Assembly: GCA_013290035.1 (NCBI GenBank)
Contig: JABCYT010000030.1
Coordinates: 1 to 12,955, forward strand
From: Alphaproteobacteria bacterium
Lineage (GTDB): Bacteria; Pseudomonadota; Alphaproteobacteria; Reyranellales; Reyranellaceae
Direction of reading: 5' to 3'
Length of the DNA stretch: 12,955 bases
Shown here one piece after another: positions 6,493 through 12,955 of this stretch (the first letter of the stretch is position 1; the number at the start of each line of letters is the position of its first letter). The position numbers and the translations under genes are program-made. The notes beneath the pieces are model-generated. The model saw only the letters and a list, made by a program, of their open reading frames with translations. It was not told where the DNA came from and did no database searches.

Positions 6493-7584
6493 TCAGGGTT
6501 CGAGTAGCCCCTCGTGTCGGACGTAGCTGGCGATTTCGTCGGCGATGAGCGCGTGCCCGGCGCTGCTCGGATGACCGTCGCCAACGATGTAGGGGTTGGG
6601 GCCGCCCTCCTTCTTGTTGCGCTCGAAGCGTCCGGTGATGTCGAGGAACCTGATTCCGCCGCCGACCTTGCCGATGATCCTGGGCAGCGCGGCAGGCGGG
6701 CCGTAGTAATTGGTCGGCAGGAACACCACGAGCAGCCGCGCGCCGTTGGCCGTCACCAGCCGGTTCATCTCGCGCAGGAGAAAGAGCATGGCTTCGTCTT
6801 TTTTCGCCTCGCCTGGCTCATGATGCTGGAACCAGATGCTGTAGATCCGGCCGAGGATCACATCGGCGCCGTGCGTCAACCAGCTCACGGGATTGAGGAA
6901 ATCGCGAGACATATGCGCCTGCATCCGACGCACGCCGTTGCTGACGGGCGGCGCGATATACGGCTTGCCATGATCGTCCCAGGCAACGTGGGAGACGTCG
7001 AGGCAGAACTCGTAGTAGGACGGTGCGCAGGCCCAGACGTTGCGTTCGAAGTGATGGGCGATGACGCCGTAGATGACCAGCTTGGGCTTGAGATCGAGAT
7101 TGCGCTTCAGGAGCTGGAGAGATTCGGTCGTGCCGTAGCTTGCCATCGCGAAATTGGCGACGCTGGCATGGAGGTCGCGCGCCAGCCTGCTGGCGTAGGA
7201 ATCCTGGTTCGCGAGCGCGTAGGCCCAGGTGAAGGAATCGCCGATCGTTATGATGTCGTAGTGAGCGGCGCTCAGTTGCCCCGGCCCGTCGACCCGGGCG
7301 CCGCGATCGTTGGTGTAGATGTCGAAGACGAAGGGCGCTCGGTCCGCGATCGCCGGATAGATGTGCCTGGTATGGGCGCTCGGATGGGCCACCATGCCGA
7401 TCTCGGGATCGAAGAGCACCAGGCTGTCGCCCTCGGACGACATCGCCGGCGGCCAGACCGTCAGATAGGCAGCCACTTCGATGCCGATGAGGAGCGCAAT
7501 CGTCGTCGACACCACTGTCAGCGCCACAGTCGTCGCGCGCCGGCCGCCGCTCCTCCCGGCCTTTTCCGTTGTGCCCCCGATCAC
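6493..7584 (-). CDS. Membrane-anchored SGNH/GDSL-hydrolase-like protein
   Basis: The 363-residue product begins with a basic stretch and one hydrophobic segment (about 17-44), so it is probably an inner-membrane protein with its main domain outside. That domain has the SGNH marks: GDSFTWA with the nucleophile Ser117, a possible block II Gly151 in ASYGTTES, and the final acid-histidine block GDGHPSSAGH with Asp336 and His338. The usual GxND block is not obvious; AHHFERN (176-182) lies about where it should be. The family includes esterases and acyl- or acetyl-transferases acting on polysaccharides, and the substrate here is unknown. I chose GTG 7584, two bases after the holA stop, with GAGGGG ten bases upstream. 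A TTG at 7641 would overlap holA by 55 bases. It is the last gene of the leuS-holA series and converges on encapsulin. Confidence 0.72.
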   Translation of the reverse strand: MIGGTTEKAGRSGGRRATTVALTVVSTTIALLIGIEVAAYLTVWPPAMSSEGDSLVLFDPEIGMVAHPSAHTRHIYPAIADRAPFVFDIYTNDRGARVDGPGQLSAAHYDIITIGDSFTWAYALANQDSYASRLARDLHASVANFAMASYGTTESLQLLKRNLDLKPKLVIYGVIAHHFERNVWACAPSYYEFCLDVSHVAWDDHGKPYIAPPVSNGVRRMQAHMSRDFLNPVSWLTHGADVILGRIYSIWFQHHEPGEAKKDEAMLFLLREMNRLVTANGARLLVVFLPTNYYGPPAALPRIIGKVGGGIRFLDITGRFERNKKEGGPNPYIVGDGHPSSAGHALIADEIASYVRHEGLLEP

Positions 7585-7586
7585 CC

Positions 7587-8636
7587 TTATCGTGCCCCTC
7601 GTCCCTTCGCCGTCCTTGCCGATGACGCCAGGGCGAGGCAAAGCCGCCGCGTGATCGCCTCGTCGGGATAGCCCGTCGATTTGCAGTCCTGCTCGGCCTT
7701 GAGGATCGCCAGCAAAGCGTCGCTCAGCCGCTTAAGGGGCCAGGTGCGCACATGGCGTTCGAAGCGCTGGCGCACCGGTCCGCCGCGCGGCAGGCCGCGC
7801 GCCTTGAATATCGCGCCTTCCAAACTGCCGCCATTCGCGGCATGGCCAGCCACGAGATGGAGCTGGTCGGCGTGGCGTTGCAGGGCGCGCACGAGCTGCA
7901 CCGGGTTGCCGCCTTCGGAGAACACGCGGTCGAGGGCGCGGTCGAGGGCTACGAGCTCGCCGTCGAAGGTGGCGGCGATGACGTCGTCGATGCCGATGGC
8001 GGCGGTGTCGCCCAGCACGGCGATCGCATCGCCCAGCGCCACCGTCTTGCTGCCGTCGCCTTCCTTGTAAAGCAGGAGCTTGTCCAGCTCGCTGCGGCTC
8101 TGGCCGCGATCGCCGCCCAGCCGCTCGACGATCCAGTCGAGCGCATCGGGCTCGACGCCGAGCCCGCGGGCGCGCGCCGCGCTCTCGACCAGCCCTTCGA
8201 GCGCGGCCTCGCTGTCCATGTAGCAGGGCAAGGCCGCCAGGCAGTCCTCGGTCTCGGCCAGCGTGCGCAGCGCCGAGCGCGGCGTCAGGTTGCCGCCCTC
8301 GATCACGATCAGCGCGTCACCGGCCGGCGCGGCGGCCAGGTTTTCGAGCGCATCAGCTGTTTCCTCGCCGGCCGGCCGAACGCGGATCACCCGCCGCCCG
8401 CCCATCAGCGACATCGCCCCGAACTCATCGGCCAGCCGCGCCGGGTCGCCCTTCAGCACATCGCCGGCGATGTCGACAACGCGGAACGGGTCCTTGAGGT
8501 CCTCGCATACGGTCCTGGCCAGCGCCACCGCGCGCTCGGCGATCAGGCCGTCATCGTTGCCGTAGACGACCACGCCGCGGATCCTGGGATCCGGCTTCTT
8601 GAGGAACGCTTCGACCTGGCGCGGCTCGATCTTCAC
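7587..8636 (-). CDS. holA: DNA polymerase III subunit delta (clamp loader)
   Basis: Delta is the wrench subunit of the clamp loader: it opens the beta sliding clamp so that it can be placed on primed DNA. The 349-residue product matches the family in length and layout. It opens with MKIEPRQVEAFLKKPDPRIRG and VVVYGNDDGLIAERAVAL, continues with FGAMSLMGGRRVIRVRPAGE and LIVIEGGNLTPRSALR, and has the domain III region ERLGGDRGQSRSELDKLLLY. The C-terminal helical part includes NPVQLVRALQRHADQLHLV and ends with the WPLKRLSDALLAILKAEQDCKS segment. Like other delta subunits it has no Walker A site. The start is GTG 8636, nine bases after the preceding stop, with little Shine-Dalgarno, so coupling is likely. 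Its place shortly after leuS is conserved in alphaproteobacteria. Confidence 0.93.
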   Translation of the reverse strand: MKIEPRQVEAFLKKPDPRIRGVVVYGNDDGLIAERAVALARTVCEDLKDPFRVVDIAGDVLKGDPARLADEFGAMSLMGGRRVIRVRPAGEETADALENLAAAPAGDALIVIEGGNLTPRSALRTLAETEDCLAALPCYMDSEAALEGLVESAARARGLGVEPDALDWIVERLGGDRGQSRSELDKLLLYKEGDGSKTVALGDAIAVLGDTAAIGIDDVIAATFDGELVALDRALDRVFSEGGNPVQLVRALQRHADQLHLVAGHAANGGSLEGAIFKARGLPRGGPVRQRFERHVRTWPLKRLSDALLAILKAEQDCKSTGYPDEAITRRLCLALASSARTAKGRGAR

Positions 8637-8645
8637 GGAGACGGA

Positions 8646-8816
8646 TCAGGTCTTTTCCGGAGGGGGCTCGGCATCGGCGGGCGGCGCTTCGCCGGCGTTC
8701 TCCAGCCGGGCGCGTTCGCGGGCCTCTTTCTTGGCCTGGGCCTTCTCGGCGACCTTGATGGCCTTGAGGCGATCGCGTTCGCGGCGTTCGAATTCGTAGT
8801 TCGGTTTGCGCGCCAT
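8646..8816 (-). CDS. Small basic charged protein of unknown function
   Basis: This encodes 56 residues starting MARKPNYEFERRERDRLKA, followed by a Lys/Ala/Glu/Arg-rich stretch that should be one long helix, and a Pro/Glu-rich acidic tail (AEPPPEKT). Similar short proteins starting MARKPNY are familiar in alphaproteobacteria as hypothetical proteins; no function is known to me. I prefer ATG 8816, with GAGAGG eight bases upstream. The frame is also open from GTG 8846, which would give a 4-base GTGA overlap with leuS and ten more residues. It lies where lptE is usually found between leuS and holA, but it has no signal peptide or lipobox and is too short to be LptE. Confidence 0.7.
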   Translation of the reverse strand: MARKPNYEFERRERDRLKAIKVAEKAQAKKEARERARLENAGEAPPADAEPPPEKT

Positions 8817-8842
8817 GGTCATCGCCTCTCTGTCTTGGGGAT

Positions 8843-11458
8843 TCACACTACGACGTTGACGATGCGGTTGGGGACGACGATCACCCGTTTGGGCGTCTTG
8901 CCGTCGAGGCCGCGCGCCAACTCGGGCAGCGCCAGGGCCGCCTTCTCGGCGACATCCTTGGCCGCATCCTTGGGCAACTGCAGGGTCCCGCGCAGCTTGC
9001 CGTTGAGCTGCACCGCCATCGTCACCGTATCATCTACCAGCAGCGCGTCCTCGGCCAGCGGCCACGGCGAATCGGCCAACAGCGACTTGTGGCCGAGCGC
9101 CTGCCACAGCTCCTCGGCGAGGTGGGGCGTCATCGGGCCGGTCAGGCGGACGAAGATCTCCAGCGCCTCGCGCAGCGCCCACTGGCTGCCCGCATCCACG
9201 GGTTCGGCCGAATCGATGGTGTTGGCGAGCTCGTAGAGCCGCGCCACGGCCTTGTTGAAGTGAAAGGCTTCGATGTCGGTCGAGACGCCGGCGATGGCCT
9301 TGTGCGCGGCACGGCGCAGCTCGATCGCGGCCGCGGAGAGCGCGGCGGGCCTGGCGGTGCCGACCGGCGGCAGCTCGGCCAACGCCTGGGTGGCGATGCG
9401 GAACAGACGTTGCTGGAAGCGCCAGGCGCCGGTGACGCCCGCCTCGGTCCATTCGAGGTCGCGTTCGGGCGGGCTGTCCGACAGCATGAACCAGCGCGCG
9501 GTGTCGGCGCCGTAGTCGTGGATGATCTGATCCGGGTCGACGACGTTCTTCTTCGACTTGGACATCTTCTCCGAACGGCCGACCTCGACGGGACTCTTGT
9601 CGGACGCGCGCACGATACCGCCGCCGGAGGTGCGTTCGACCTCTTCCGGCAGCAACCACGTTCCGTCGCTCGCGCGGTAGGTCTCGTGCAGAACCATGCC
9701 CTGAGTGAACAGCCCGTCGAACGGTTCGTCGCGGCTGGTCATCTGCACTTCGCGCATGGCGCGGGTCCAGAAGCGCGAATAGAGCAGGTGCAGGATCGCA
9801 TGCTCGATGCCGCCGATATATTGATCGACCGGCATCCAGTAATTGTCCTCCTCGCGATCGAACGGCGCCGTCGCGAGCTGCGGCGAGGTGAACCGGTCGA
9901 AGTACCAGCTCGAATCGATGAAGGTGTCGAACGTGTCGGTCTCGCGCTGGGCAGGCCCGCCGCATTGCGGACAGGCGACGTGCTTCCAGGTCGGATGGCG
10001 GTCGAGCGGGTTGCCCGGCATGTCGAAATCGACATCTTCGGGCAGTTCGACCGGCAGGTCCTTTTCCGGCACCGGCACGACGCCGCACTTCGCGCAATGG
10101 ATCGCCGGGATCGGGCAGCCCCAGTAGCGCTGGCGCGATACCAGCCAATCGCGCAAGCGGTATTGCGTCGTGCCCTTGCCGACGCCCATCTCCTCCAGGC
10201 GTGCGATCACCCGGGCCTTGGCGTCCTCGACGGAAAGTCCGTTCAGGAAATCGGAGTTGATGACCACGCCATCCTCGACGAACGGTTCGTCGGCGACGCT
10301 GAAGCTCTTGGGGTCGGCATCCTTGGGCATCACCACCGGGATGATCGGCAGACCGTACTTGAGCGCGAATTCATGGTCGCGCTCGTCGTGGCCGGGACAG
10401 CCGAAGATCGCGCCGGTGCCGTATTCCATCAGCACGAAGTTGGCGGCATAGACCGGCAGGGTCTTGCCTGGCATCAGCGGATGTTTGGCGAGCAGCGGCA
10501 GCTTGTAGCCGATCTTCTCCGCGGTCTCGACCTCGGCCGCGGCGGTGCCGGTCTTGCGGCTTTCGGCGATGAAGCGCTGCAGACCCGGATCCTTCTCGGC
10601 CAGCTCAGTGACCAGCGGATGCTCGGGCGACAGCGCCGCGAAGGAAGCGCCGTAGAGCGTGTCGGGCCGCGTCGTGAAGATTTCCAGCTTGCCCCAATCC
10701 TTTTTCAAGGGAGCGGCCCCCGAAGCATCGGTGAGCTGCCAGAAGACGCGCGCGCCGCGGCTCTTGCCGATCCAGTTGGCCTGCATCAGGCGGACCTTCT
10801 CCGGCCAGCGCTCGAGCGTGTCGAGGCGGCTCAGGAGTTCATCGGCAAACTTCGTGATCCTGAGATTCCACTGGGTGAGCATGCGGCGCTCGACCGGCGC
10901 ACCAGTGCGCCAACCCTTGCCCTCGATCACCTGCTCGTTGGCCAGCACGGTATTGTCGACAGGATCCCAGTTGACCCACGCCTCCTTGCGGTAGGCGAGT
11001 CCGGCCTGCCAGAAGTCGAGGAACATCTTCTGCTGGTGGCGATAGTAGGACGGATCGCAGGACGCGAGTTCGCGGCTCCAGTCGAGCGACAGGCCCATCA
11101 CCTTGAGCTGCGCCTTCATGGTGGCGATGTTCTCGTAAACCCATTTCTTGGGATGGACCCTCTTCTCCATCGCCGCGTTCTCGGCCGGCAGGCCGAAGGC
11201 GTCCCAGCCCATGGGATGCAACACGTTGAAGCCGCGGGCGCGCTTGTAGCGGGCGATCACGTCGCCCTGGGTGTAGTTGCGCACGTGGCCCATATGGATG
11301 CGCCCCGAGGGATAGGGGAACATCTCCAGCACGTAGTATTTGGGCCGCGCGCGGTCCATCCGGGCGCGGAAGGTCTGGCGCTCGTCCCAGGCCTTCTGCC
11401 ACTTGGCCTCGGTTTCGCGGAAATTGTAGCGCGGTGGGGCGGCGGGCGTCGACGACAC
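8843..11458 (-). CDS. leuS: Leucyl-tRNA synthetase
   Basis: This class I synthetase joins leucine to tRNA-Leu in the cytoplasm and edits mischarged products. All main parts are visible in 871 residues. The HIGH signature is HMGH (55-58) within [15 protein letters not shown]. The CP1 editing domain has the threonine-rich TTRPDTLYG (262-270) and [13 protein letters not shown] (353-365) with the editing aspartate. There is a Cys pair CAKC (455-458) and a second one CPQC (496-499) typical of a zinc site. KMSKS is at 631-635, followed by the anticodon-binding helices and a small C-terminal domain ending [14 protein letters not shown]. The start codon is GTG 11458 with only a weak GGGAT upstream. 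A terminator-like hairpin separates it from the lipoprotein gene before it. Confidence 0.97.
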   Translation of the reverse strand: MSSTPAAPPRYNFRETEAKWQKAWDERQTFRARMDRARPKYYVLEMFPYPSGRIHMGHVRNYTQGDVIARYKRARGFNVLHPMGWDAFGLPAENAAMEKRVHPKKWVYENIATMKAQLKVMGLSLDWSRELASCDPSYYRHQQKMFLDFWQAGLAYRKEAWVNWDPVDNTVLANEQVIEGKGWRTGAPVERRMLTQWNLRITKFADELLSRLDTLERWPEKVRLMQANWIGKSRGARVFWQLTDASGAAPLKKDWGKLEIFTTRPDTLYGASFAALSPEHPLVTELAEKDPGLQRFIAESRKTGTAAAEVETAEKIGYKLPLLAKHPLMPGKTLPVYAANFVLMEYGTGAIFGCPGHDERDHEFALKYGLPIIPVVMPKDADPKSFSVADEPFVEDGVVINSDFLNGLSVEDAKARVIARLEEMGVGKGTTQYRLRDWLVSRQRYWGCPIPAIHCAKCGVVPVPEKDLPVELPEDVDFDMPGNPLDRHPTWKHVACPQCGGPAQRETDTFDTFIDSSWYFDRFTSPQLATAPFDREEDNYWMPVDQYIGGIEHAILHLLYSRFWTRAMREVQMTSRDEPFDGLFTQGMVLHETYRASDGTWLLPEEVERTSGGGIVRASDKSPVEVGRSEKMSKSKKNVVDPDQIIHDYGADTARWFMLSDSPPERDLEWTEAGVTGAWRFQQRLFRIATQALAELPPVGTARPAALSAAAIELRRAAHKAIAGVSTDIEAFHFNKAVARLYELANTIDSAEPVDAGSQWALREALEIFVRLTGPMTPHLAEELWQALGHKSLLADSPWPLAEDALLVDDTVTMAVQLNGKLRGTLQLPKDAAKDVAEKAALALPELARGLDGKTPKRVIVVPNRIVNVVV

Positions 11459-11478
11459 GGTTTGATCCCAAAAAAGCG

Positions 11479-11484
11479 ATTCTA
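11479..11484 (-). promoter_or_regulatory. Candidate -10 box for leuS
   Basis: Read on the minus strand, TAGAAT stands between the hairpin at 11499-11528 and the leuS start, matching TATAAT at five of six positions. No good -35 is visible at 17 or 18 bases. If used, it would give a leader of only about 14 bases. Confidence 0.25.
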
Positions 11485-11498
11485 ACCCAGAAAAGACT

Positions 11499-11528
11499 GG
11501 GGCCGCAGCGGATGCCCGCTGCGGCCCC
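11499..11528 (-). terminator. Strong hairpin terminator between the DUF3576 gene and leuS
   Basis: Two exact 13-base arms (GGGGCCGCAGCGG and CCGCTGCGGCCCC) enclose a 4-base loop. On the minus strand AGTCTTTTCT follows, so a short T-run lies just behind the stem. It begins 23 bases after the DUF3576 stop. It probably ends or attenuates that transcript before leuS. Confidence 0.75.
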
Positions 11529-11551
11529 GAACGTCAAGCCTTTGCGATGGC

Positions 11552-12127
11552 CTAGGAGCCGCTGGCGATGCGCAGCTGGCGCGCGCGCGTCAGAATGGCG
11601 TTCTCGATGTCGATGTTGGTGCGCGGATCGACCTGGGCGTCGACCCAGGCACCGCCCTTGGGCGAAGTCTGCTGCTTGAAGACCGACACTCGGACGCCAT
11701 CGGCCCGCAGTTCGCGGTCGAGGATGGTGACCTGAACCTTCATGCGCTCGTTGGGCGTCTCGGCCGGGGTGTACCAGTCGGTGATGATGACGCCGCCGAA
11801 CGGATCGGCCGAGGCCAGCGGGATGAAATTGATGGTGTCGAGCGAGGCGCGCCACAGATAGGCGTTCACGGCGACGCCGCTCCCTCCGGAGTTGTCTTCC
11901 TTCTTCTCCTTGGAGCCGAATATGCCGCCAGGGCCGAACAAGGTACCTTCCTCGCGGTTCTTGCCGCCCAAGCCTTGGATCATATCGCGCTCAGTGGCGG
12001 ACTTGGTGCCGTTGCGGGCGTCGTTTTCCTTGACGGCATTGGGATCGCCGCCGCAGGCCGCAAGGCCCAGAGTCACGGCCCCGACTAAAATCACATAAAT
12101 TCGGTGGGTATTACACGAGCCTGGCAT
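11552..12127 (-). CDS. DUF3576 family lipoprotein
   Basis: The 191-residue product has a short basic start, a hydrophobic segment (about 10-22) and a lipobox LGLAAC with the acylated Cys25, so it should be a periplasm-facing lipoprotein. A polar linker with Gly, Lys and Glu follows. The conserved domain begins at about VAVNAYLWRASLDTINFIPL, continues with ASADPFGGVIITDWYTPAE and TILDRELRADGVRVSVFKQ, and ends in a region with WVDAQVDP. This matches the alphaproteobacterial DUF3576 family, often found just before leuS; its function is not known, though the location suggests envelope upkeep. ATG 12127 is preferred because AGGA lies nine bases upstream and the signal peptide is then of normal length; GTG 12154 would add nine residues. 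A strong hairpin follows the stop. Confidence 0.85.
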   Translation of the reverse strand: MPGSCNTHRIYVILVGAVTLGLAACGGDPNAVKENDARNGTKSATERDMIQGLGGKNREEGTLFGPGGIFGSKEKKEDNSGGSGVAVNAYLWRASLDTINFIPLASADPFGGVIITDWYTPAETPNERMKVQVTILDRELRADGVRVSVFKQQTSPKGGAWVDAQVDPRTNIDIENAILTRARQLRIASGS

Positions 12128-12533
12128 CGTTGGCGTTCCTGTCCCTTGGGCCACGATATCGCAGCGGCGAGGGTGACATTAAGCGTGGCTCCGGTGGACT
12201 GCAAGCGGCTGGACAGCGCACCTGCAAAAAGTCCTCTAAAAGGATTAACTATAGTCCCATCATAAGACTAACTGGCATGCGCGCATGAAAAATAGCAGCG
12301 AAGGCTCTCGTCAGCATTGAGATTAAGTCGTTCAAATTGTGACAAAGACGCCACAGGTGCGGGGAGAATCGTGCAGCCGCGCGTCCATTTCTTGACCCTT
12401 GTTGGGCCAAAGTGTTTTTATGGTTTTGGCCGTATTGGCGGAGTGCGCGTGGTGCTGAGTTCGGGCTTCCACTTTCCGTCGGTCGGACAGGCCTTTTGGT
12501 ACGTACCAGTCTCTGATCAATGAGAGAGGGAGA
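12128..12533. other. Divergent intergenic region between the DUF3576 and porin genes
   Basis: About 400 bases without a convincing gene. The middle (about 12225-12300) is clearly richer in A and T than the surroundings, as expected for promoters. It contains two perfect 12-base palindromes: CATGCGCGCATG (12276-12287) and TGGTACGTACCA (12497-12508). A plausible plus-strand promoter is at 12392-12420. On the minus strand TTGCAG and TAATGT (12204-12176) lie 17 bases apart, a poor candidate for the DUF3576 gene. Short open frames across the region (such as 12317-12523) have no ribosome binding site or family character. Confidence 0.6.
12392..12420 (+). promoter_or_regulatory. Candidate sigma-70 promoter for the porin gene
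   Basis: TTGACC (12392-12397) matches the -35 consensus at five of six bases. After 17 bases comes TTTTTA (12415-12420), a weak -10. Use of this promoter would give a leader of roughly 105 bases before the porin start, containing the palindrome at 12497-12508. Confidence 0.4.
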
Positions 12534-12955
12534 ATGATGAAAAAGCTTCTACTCGGCTCGACCGCCTTGGTCGTCGGCGGGTTGATGGCCGCTCCGGCCA
12601 TGGCGGCCGACCCGATCAAGATGGGTGTCGGTGGCTACTACACCTTCTACGGGTTTGCCGGCAACATCGACCCGACCTATGCCTTCAACGGGACGCAAAC
12701 CAGCTACAAGGGCTTCGCCTTCACGCAGGAAGGTGAAATCCACTTCATCGGCCAGACGAAGCTGGACAATGGTACGTCGGTCGGTCTGACCGTCGAACTA
12801 GAAGCTTGGAACCCGAGTTCGGCTGTAGCCAATGCGCAGATCGACGAAGCCTTCCTGTTCGCCTTCGGCGACTGGGGCCGTGTCGAGTTGGGCTCCCGCG
12901 ACGCCGCGTCATACCGTATGTATTACGGCACGCCATCGGCGCTGATCGGCTGGGG
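12534..12955 (+). CDS. Outer-membrane porin, N-terminal part (runs off the window)
   Basis: The frame is open from a double ATG (12534 and 12537) to the right edge, giving 140 codons without a stop. AGGGAG just before it is a strong ribosome binding site. The product begins with a Sec signal peptide (MMKKLLLGSTALVVGG, then APAMA as the cleavage site before ADP). The mature part has alternating aromatic and polar residues of outer-membrane beta strands: MGVGGYYTFYGFAG, GFAFTQEGEIHFIGQTKLDNGTSVGLTVELEAW, and DEAFLFAFGDWGRVELGSRD. This resembles general diffusion porins of Rhodospirillales and related alphaproteobacteria, trimeric channels for small polar solutes. The missing C-terminus prevents closer placement. 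Codon use is less GC-biased in places than its neighbours, which is common in highly expressed genes. Confidence 0.88.
   Translation, partial: MMKKLLLGSTALVVGGLMAAPAMAADPIKMGVGGYYTFYGFAGNIDPTYAFNGTQTSYKGFAFTQEGEIHFIGQTKLDNGTSVGLTVELEAWNPSSAVANAQIDEAFLFAFGDWGRVELGSRDAASYRMYYGTPSALIGW

Noticed and set aside
7585..7641. TTG start at 7641 for the SGNH gene
   Set aside because: It would overlap holA by 55 bases and has no good ribosome binding site, while GTG 7584 has GAGGGG at a fitting distance.
9089..11485. Open frame of about 800 codons on the plus strand opposite leuS
   Set aside because: It is a reading-frame shadow of the GC-rich leuS gene; it has no family motif, and the minus strand encodes a complete leucyl-tRNA synthetase.
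12317..12523. 68-codon open frame before the porin gene
   Set aside because: It has no Shine-Dalgarno sequence or recognisable motif, and it spans the likely promoter and palindromes of the porin gene.
1..12955. CRISPR arrays, tRNA or rRNA genes, insertion sequences, toxin-antitoxin or phage genes
   Set aside because: No regularly spaced repeats, cloverleaf-like sequences, transposase or integrase motifs, or phage genes were seen. The encapsulin has an HK97 fold but is a nanocompartment protein with its own cargo, not part of a prophage.

Overview
The window looks like chromosomal core DNA from a GC-rich alphaproteobacterium. The gene order rsmG-parA-parB, the block DUF3576 lipoprotein-leuS-...-holA, and a leading-edge palindromic repeat of a type common in Bradyrhizobium/Reyranella-like genomes all point there. 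A Rhodospirillales or Reyranella-like origin fits best, but that is inference from protein style and gene order. No transposase, integrase, tRNA, rRNA or CRISPR array is visible.

Layout. Positions 1-122 hold an inverted pair of REP-like palindromes, the first cut by the window edge. Next comes the plus-strand chromosome-segregation cluster: rsmG (16S rRNA methyltransferase), parA and parB. A near-perfect parS centromere site is embedded inside the rsmG reading frame. rsmG and parA overlap by about 98 bases, so the ParA Walker A region is read in two frames. Converging on parB is a minus-strand gene for a Tat-exported SDR-type NAD-dependent epimerase. Diverging from that gene is a plus-strand MATE-family efflux transporter.

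Positions 5233-6449 hold a compact two-gene encapsulin operon: an encapsulated ferritin (EncFtn) with intact ferroxidase residues and a C-terminal targeting peptide, then the family 1 encapsulin shell protein, with a 4-base ATGA overlap. Together they should build an iron-oxidising, iron-storing protein nanocompartment. This is the most distinctive system in the window, although the family itself is already known.

The right half is mainly a minus-strand series, read from right to left. It starts with a DUF3576 lipoprotein and a strong hairpin terminator. Then come leuS, a 56-residue basic protein of unknown function, holA (DNA polymerase III delta) and a membrane-anchored SGNH-hydrolase-like protein. 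The last four are packed tightly enough to be one operon. The lptE gene usually found between leuS and holA in alphaproteobacteria is not there. The right end, after an AT-richer regulatory region of about 400 bases, starts a plus-strand outer-membrane porin gene that runs off the edge.

I found no convincing wholly new system. The best leads are the encapsulin cargo operon, the parS site inside rsmG, the unusual rsmG/parA overlap, the missing lptE, and the structured upstream regions of the MATE and porin genes.
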